Shown: one piece after another, positions 62,002-64,000 of the stretch
Numbering within the stretch: the stretch's first letter is position 1
Layout of the letters: each line of letters opens with the position of its first letter
NCBI GenBank assembly: GCA_016792845.1
Contig: JAEUKH010000035.1
Coordinates: forward strand, 1 to 64,000
From: Myxococcales bacterium
Lineage (GTDB): Bacteria > Myxococcota_A > Polyangia > Polyangiales > Ga0077539
DNA: 64,000 nt
Reading direction: 5' to 3'
The notes under the pieces: model-generated
Database searches by the model: none
Told to the model about the DNA's origin: nothing
What the model saw: only the letters and a program-made list of their open reading frames with translations
Made by a program: the position numbers and the translations under genes

Positions 62002-63480
62002 TCAGGGCTGCAACACGAAGATCAGCACCTTGTCGTCGCGCCACGCGACCCGGGCCCGCCGGTCGGCCCCCAATTGACGCGCGAGGCGCATGCTCTCGGG
62101 CCGCGCCACCAAGAGCACCCAGCGGCTCCCGAAGCGACCCGTGATGGCCGCCACGGGGTCGGCGTCGTCGCCCGCCACCACCCGCCGATAGTCGACGTAG
62201 CGCCGCGGGTCGTACTCGACGAAGAAGTACGGGTCGAGCCCGTAGAGATAGCGGTTGTGGTGGTTGAAGAAGAACAGCGGCGCAAACTCGGCCCACCCGC
62301 CGTGAAAGACCACCTCGCCCGGCGCCGTGTGTGACGCGAGGAAGCGCGCCGCCCCTTCGGCCTCGCGGTACCCCGCCCGAAACCCGCCCGCGTCGACCTC
62401 GCGCCAGTGCCACGCGCCCGCCAGCGCGAACGCCGCCATCGCCCCGGCCCTCAGCCAGCGCAGAACGCGCGGCGCGGCCAGACCCTCGAAGACGCCACGC
62501 GAGAGCGCACGCGCACCGAGCATCACGGCCACCGGCGCGGCGTACTCGATGAAGCGCTGCGCCCGCAATGTTGACACTGTGAACATCGCGAGGGTGACGG
62601 CGAGGAGCGCGTCGCGCGGGTCGAAGCGGCGCCGCGCGAGGGCCGCGAGGGGGACGACGGCGCCGAGGGCGATGGCGGGCCACACCCGCGGCGCGAGCGA
62701 CCACGTCGCGGGCGCCCACTCGGGACCGATGTCAGGCCTGAGGGTGTTGCGGCCGTGGCTGAGGTAGGGCCCGAGGTGCAACATCAGAAAGTCCCAGGTC
62801 GCGGGGGCGAAGGGGTTGAGGCTCAGCCCGAGCACGAGGCCGCCGAGGGCGTAGGCGACGAGCCTGACGGCGCCCGGGCGGCCCTGTCGCCATGCGATCG
62901 CGGCGGCGAAGACGGCGATGGGCGCGAAGAAGAGGGCGCCCTGGTAGGCCCACATGGCCACGAAGGCCGCGAGGGCTACGCGGCGCGGGCGGTTCGCTTC
63001 GAGGGCGTCGACGAAGAGCACCAGGAGCGCGAGGCAGAGCGGCATCGCGCGGGTCAGCACCATGCGGTAGAGAAAGACGTCGCCGCAGAGCGGCAGCGCG
63101 AGGGCCCAGAACCACATGGGTCTCGCGCCGTCTTTGGCCATCTTCGTGAGCGTCGCGGCGAGGCCGAGGGCGCCCACGGCGATGGCCGCCGCGCGGTGCA
63201 TCAGCACGAGCCCGAGCGGCGCGAGCGGCGCGATCAGCGCGTGGTAGAGAAAGTGATGGTCGGCCCAATGCTCGGCCGTGATCGAGCACACCATCCACGG
63301 GAAGTCGCGGCGAAAGCCCTCGTAGTAGAGCAGCCAGCCCATCTTCGCGTGATACATGCCGTCGACGTCGGGGAAGGCGTCGTGCCGCAAGACGAGGCTC
63401 GCGATGAGCATCGCTTCGAGCACAAAGGTGAGCGCGAAGGTGCGCGCGAGGGCGCGGAGGTCGGGGGGCGCGACAGACAC
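62002..63480 (-). CDS. Polytopic membrane protein, GT-C-like
   Basis: The 492-residue product has about ten hydrophobic helices (ALTFVLEAMLIASLVL, PLCLALLVLFVDAL, AVRLVAYALGGLVLGLSL) and a first extracytoplasmic loop with DAFPDVDGMYHAKMGWL, where the acidic residues recall the GT-C glycosyltransferase (PMT/OST) active site. The C-terminal soluble part includes VVFHGGWAEFAPLFFFNHHN. A lipid-linked sugar transferase is the best guess, not proven. The start is a GTG at 63480. A copy of the recurring palindrome lies inside it at 62568-62586. Confidence 0.8.
   Translation of the reverse strand: MSVAPPDLRALARTFALTFVLEAMLIASLVLRHDAFPDVDGMYHAKMGWLLYYEGFRRDFPWMVCSITAEHWADHHFLYHALIAPLAPLGLVLMHRAAAIAVGALGLAATLTKMAKDGARPMWFWALALPLCGDVFLYRMVLTRAMPLCLALLVLFVDALEANRPRRVALAAFVAMWAYQGALFFAPIAVFAAAIAWRQGRPGAVRLVAYALGGLVLGLSLNPFAPATWDFLMLHLGPYLSHGRNTLRPDIGPEWAPATWSLAPRVWPAIALGAVVPLAALARRRFDPRDALLAVTLAMFTVSTLRAQRFIEYAAPVAVMLGARALSRGVFEGLAAPRVLRWLRAGAMAAFALAGAWHWREVDAGGFRAGYREAEGAARFLASHTAPGEVVFHGGWAEFAPLFFFNHHNRYLYGLDPYFFVEYDPRRYVDYRRVVAGDDADPVAAITGRFGSRWVLLVARPESMRLARQLGADRRARVAWRDDKVLIFVLQP
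62566..62586. promoter_or_regulatory. Copy 3 of the recurring palindrome, inside a coding region
   Basis: ATGTTGAC (62568-62575), ACT, GTGAACAT (62579-62586). Read on the minus strand this is ATGTTCAC, AGT, GTCAACAT, then TG, matching the 59097 site in all but the variable centre. It encodes MFTVSTLR within the membrane protein. Confidence 0.5.
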
Positions 63481-63489
63481 CGCCCGAGG

Positions 63490-63858
63490 TTACAGCCCGC
63501 GGGGCACTTTCGTGAGGTCGAGTTGACGCATCGCCTCGCGCAGCACCGCCGAGCGGTTGGCCTTGGTGTGACCGAGCTTCTTCAGGTCTTTGACCACGCG
63601 GTCGAGGTGCTCAAGGTCTTCGGTGTAGAACGAAATGCAGATGACCTTGTAGTGCTCGGGCTTCTCTTGCGGCGGCTTGGCGCGGCGCAGCCCGGGCCCG
63701 CGGGTTGATTCGCCGATGGGCACCTCGGTGGCGAAGAAGGTCTCGCGGAGCACGTCGTCGACGTCGTCGGCGAGGATGCTCTGGATGCCCCGTCGCGCGG
63801 TCGCTTCGGCTTGGGCGGGCTCTTGCTTTGCGGCGGCGCCGCGGGTCTGTCGTGCCAT
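63490..63858 (-). CDS. Ribbon-helix-helix-like protein next to a ParA-like ATPase
   Basis: The 122-residue product has an unstructured N-terminal half (MARQTRGAAAKQEPAQAEA) and a C-terminal segment YKVICISFYTEDLEHLDRVV followed by KANRSAVLREAMRQLDL, which matches the beta-strand plus two-helix pattern of ribbon-helix-helix (CopG/ParG/MetJ) DNA-binding proteins. The ATG at 63858 overlaps the stop of the upstream gene as TGATG, with GAGG 7 nt before it. By position it is the likely ParB- or ParG-like partner of the ParA homologue. Confidence 0.75.
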   Translation of the reverse strand: MARQTRGAAAKQEPAQAEATARRGIQSILADDVDDVLRETFFATEVPIGESTRGPGLRRAKPPQEKPEHYKVICISFYTEDLEHLDRVVKDLKKLGHTKANRSAVLREAMRQLDLTKVPRGL

Positions 63859-64000
63859 CACTGCACCTCGGCTTGGGCGACCACCGACTCGACGCTGCTG
63901 CGCACGTTGCGTTCGAGCGCCGCGGCGACCTGCTTCACCACGTTGGCGTAGTCTTCGGCGCCGTGAGAGTCGGGCGCATACTCGAAGATGGTCTGCTTGG
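63858..64000 (-). CDS. ParA/MinD-family ATPase, C-terminal fragment, cut by the window edge
   Basis: Only the last 46 residues are present. The end (TIFEYAPDSHGAEDYANVVK, then QVAAALERN and a Glu/Val-rich tail) matches the C-terminal helix region of ParA-type partition ATPases, which typically read (V)FEYxPxSxGAxDY. The Walker motifs lie outside the window. Its stop (63860-63858) overlaps the next start as TGATG, so it is translationally coupled to the ribbon-helix-helix-like gene. Confidence 0.7.
   Translation of the reverse strand, partial: KQTIFEYAPDSHGAEDYANVVKQVAAALERNVRSSVESVVAQAEVQ

Overview
The window is dense, very GC-rich bacterial chromosome with mostly short intergenic gaps. No tRNA, rRNA, CRISPR array, insertion sequence or integrase was seen. 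The gene content points to the Myxococcota/Deltaproteobacteria, most likely a Polyangiales-type myxobacterium (inference, no phylogeny run). The signs are many lipoproteins and TPR proteins, a Ser/Thr pseudokinase with a long Pro-rich linker, thrombospondin type 3 repeats, paired outer-membrane barrels, a multiheme cytochrome with its porin, HAMP-like signalling proteins and a long coiled-coil protein.

Layout. 1-3160: 3' end of dnaK, then groES and groEL; visibly less GC-extreme, with A/C-rich leaders lacking Shine-Dalgarno sequences. 3399-9543: a lipoprotein, a pseudokinase and an outer-membrane-type protein. 9625-22061: eight tightly packed, mostly ATGA-coupled genes forming a MoxR/DUF58/von Willebrand A module, which includes an ABC-type ATPase that has lost its catalytic motifs and a membrane partner. 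21974-32350: a Rossmann/coiled-coil protein, an SppA-type protease fused to a barrel-like domain, a metallo-beta-lactamase-fold hydrolase, a lipoprotein amidohydrolase and small proteins. 32545-39469: a TPR protein, a porin plus 13-haem cytochrome pair, a YbjN-like protein, and truA with two secreted or membrane proteins. 39548-43078: two related outer-membrane barrels and a membrane-anchored FtsY. 43235-51298: mainly envelope and signalling proteins, plus a histone-deacetylase-family enzyme. 51297-52958: an acyl-CoA synthetase. 52970-57574: yceD(DUF177)-rpmF-fabD-fabG-acpP-fabF-rpiB behind a good sigma70-type promoter; no plsX or fabH lies between rpmF and fabD. 57719-61837: a class II amidotransferase-like protein, a lipoprotein, a TPR protein, and efp coupled to epmA. 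62002-64000: a polytopic membrane protein, a ribbon-helix-helix-like protein and the 3' end of a ParA-like ATPase.

How the genes work together. The chaperones, fatty-acid cluster, FtsY, TruA and EF-P/EpmA are housekeeping. The MoxR module looks like an envelope-associated chaperone or assembly machine: an AAA+ ATPase, a DUF58 adaptor, two membrane vWA proteins, a two-TM helical protein and an ABC-like pair. The porin and cytochrome look like one trans-outer-membrane electron conduit.

The least expected signals are: (i) a 19-21 bp palindrome seen three times, twice exactly between convergent stop codons (33490-33515, 59095-59139) and once inside a gene (62566-62586); (ii) the catalytically degenerate ABC ATPase inside the MoxR operon; (iii) the porin/13-haem pair; (iv) the barrel-SppA and Rossmann-coiled-coil fusions; (v) an amidotransferase homologue with Thr in place of the N-terminal Cys.
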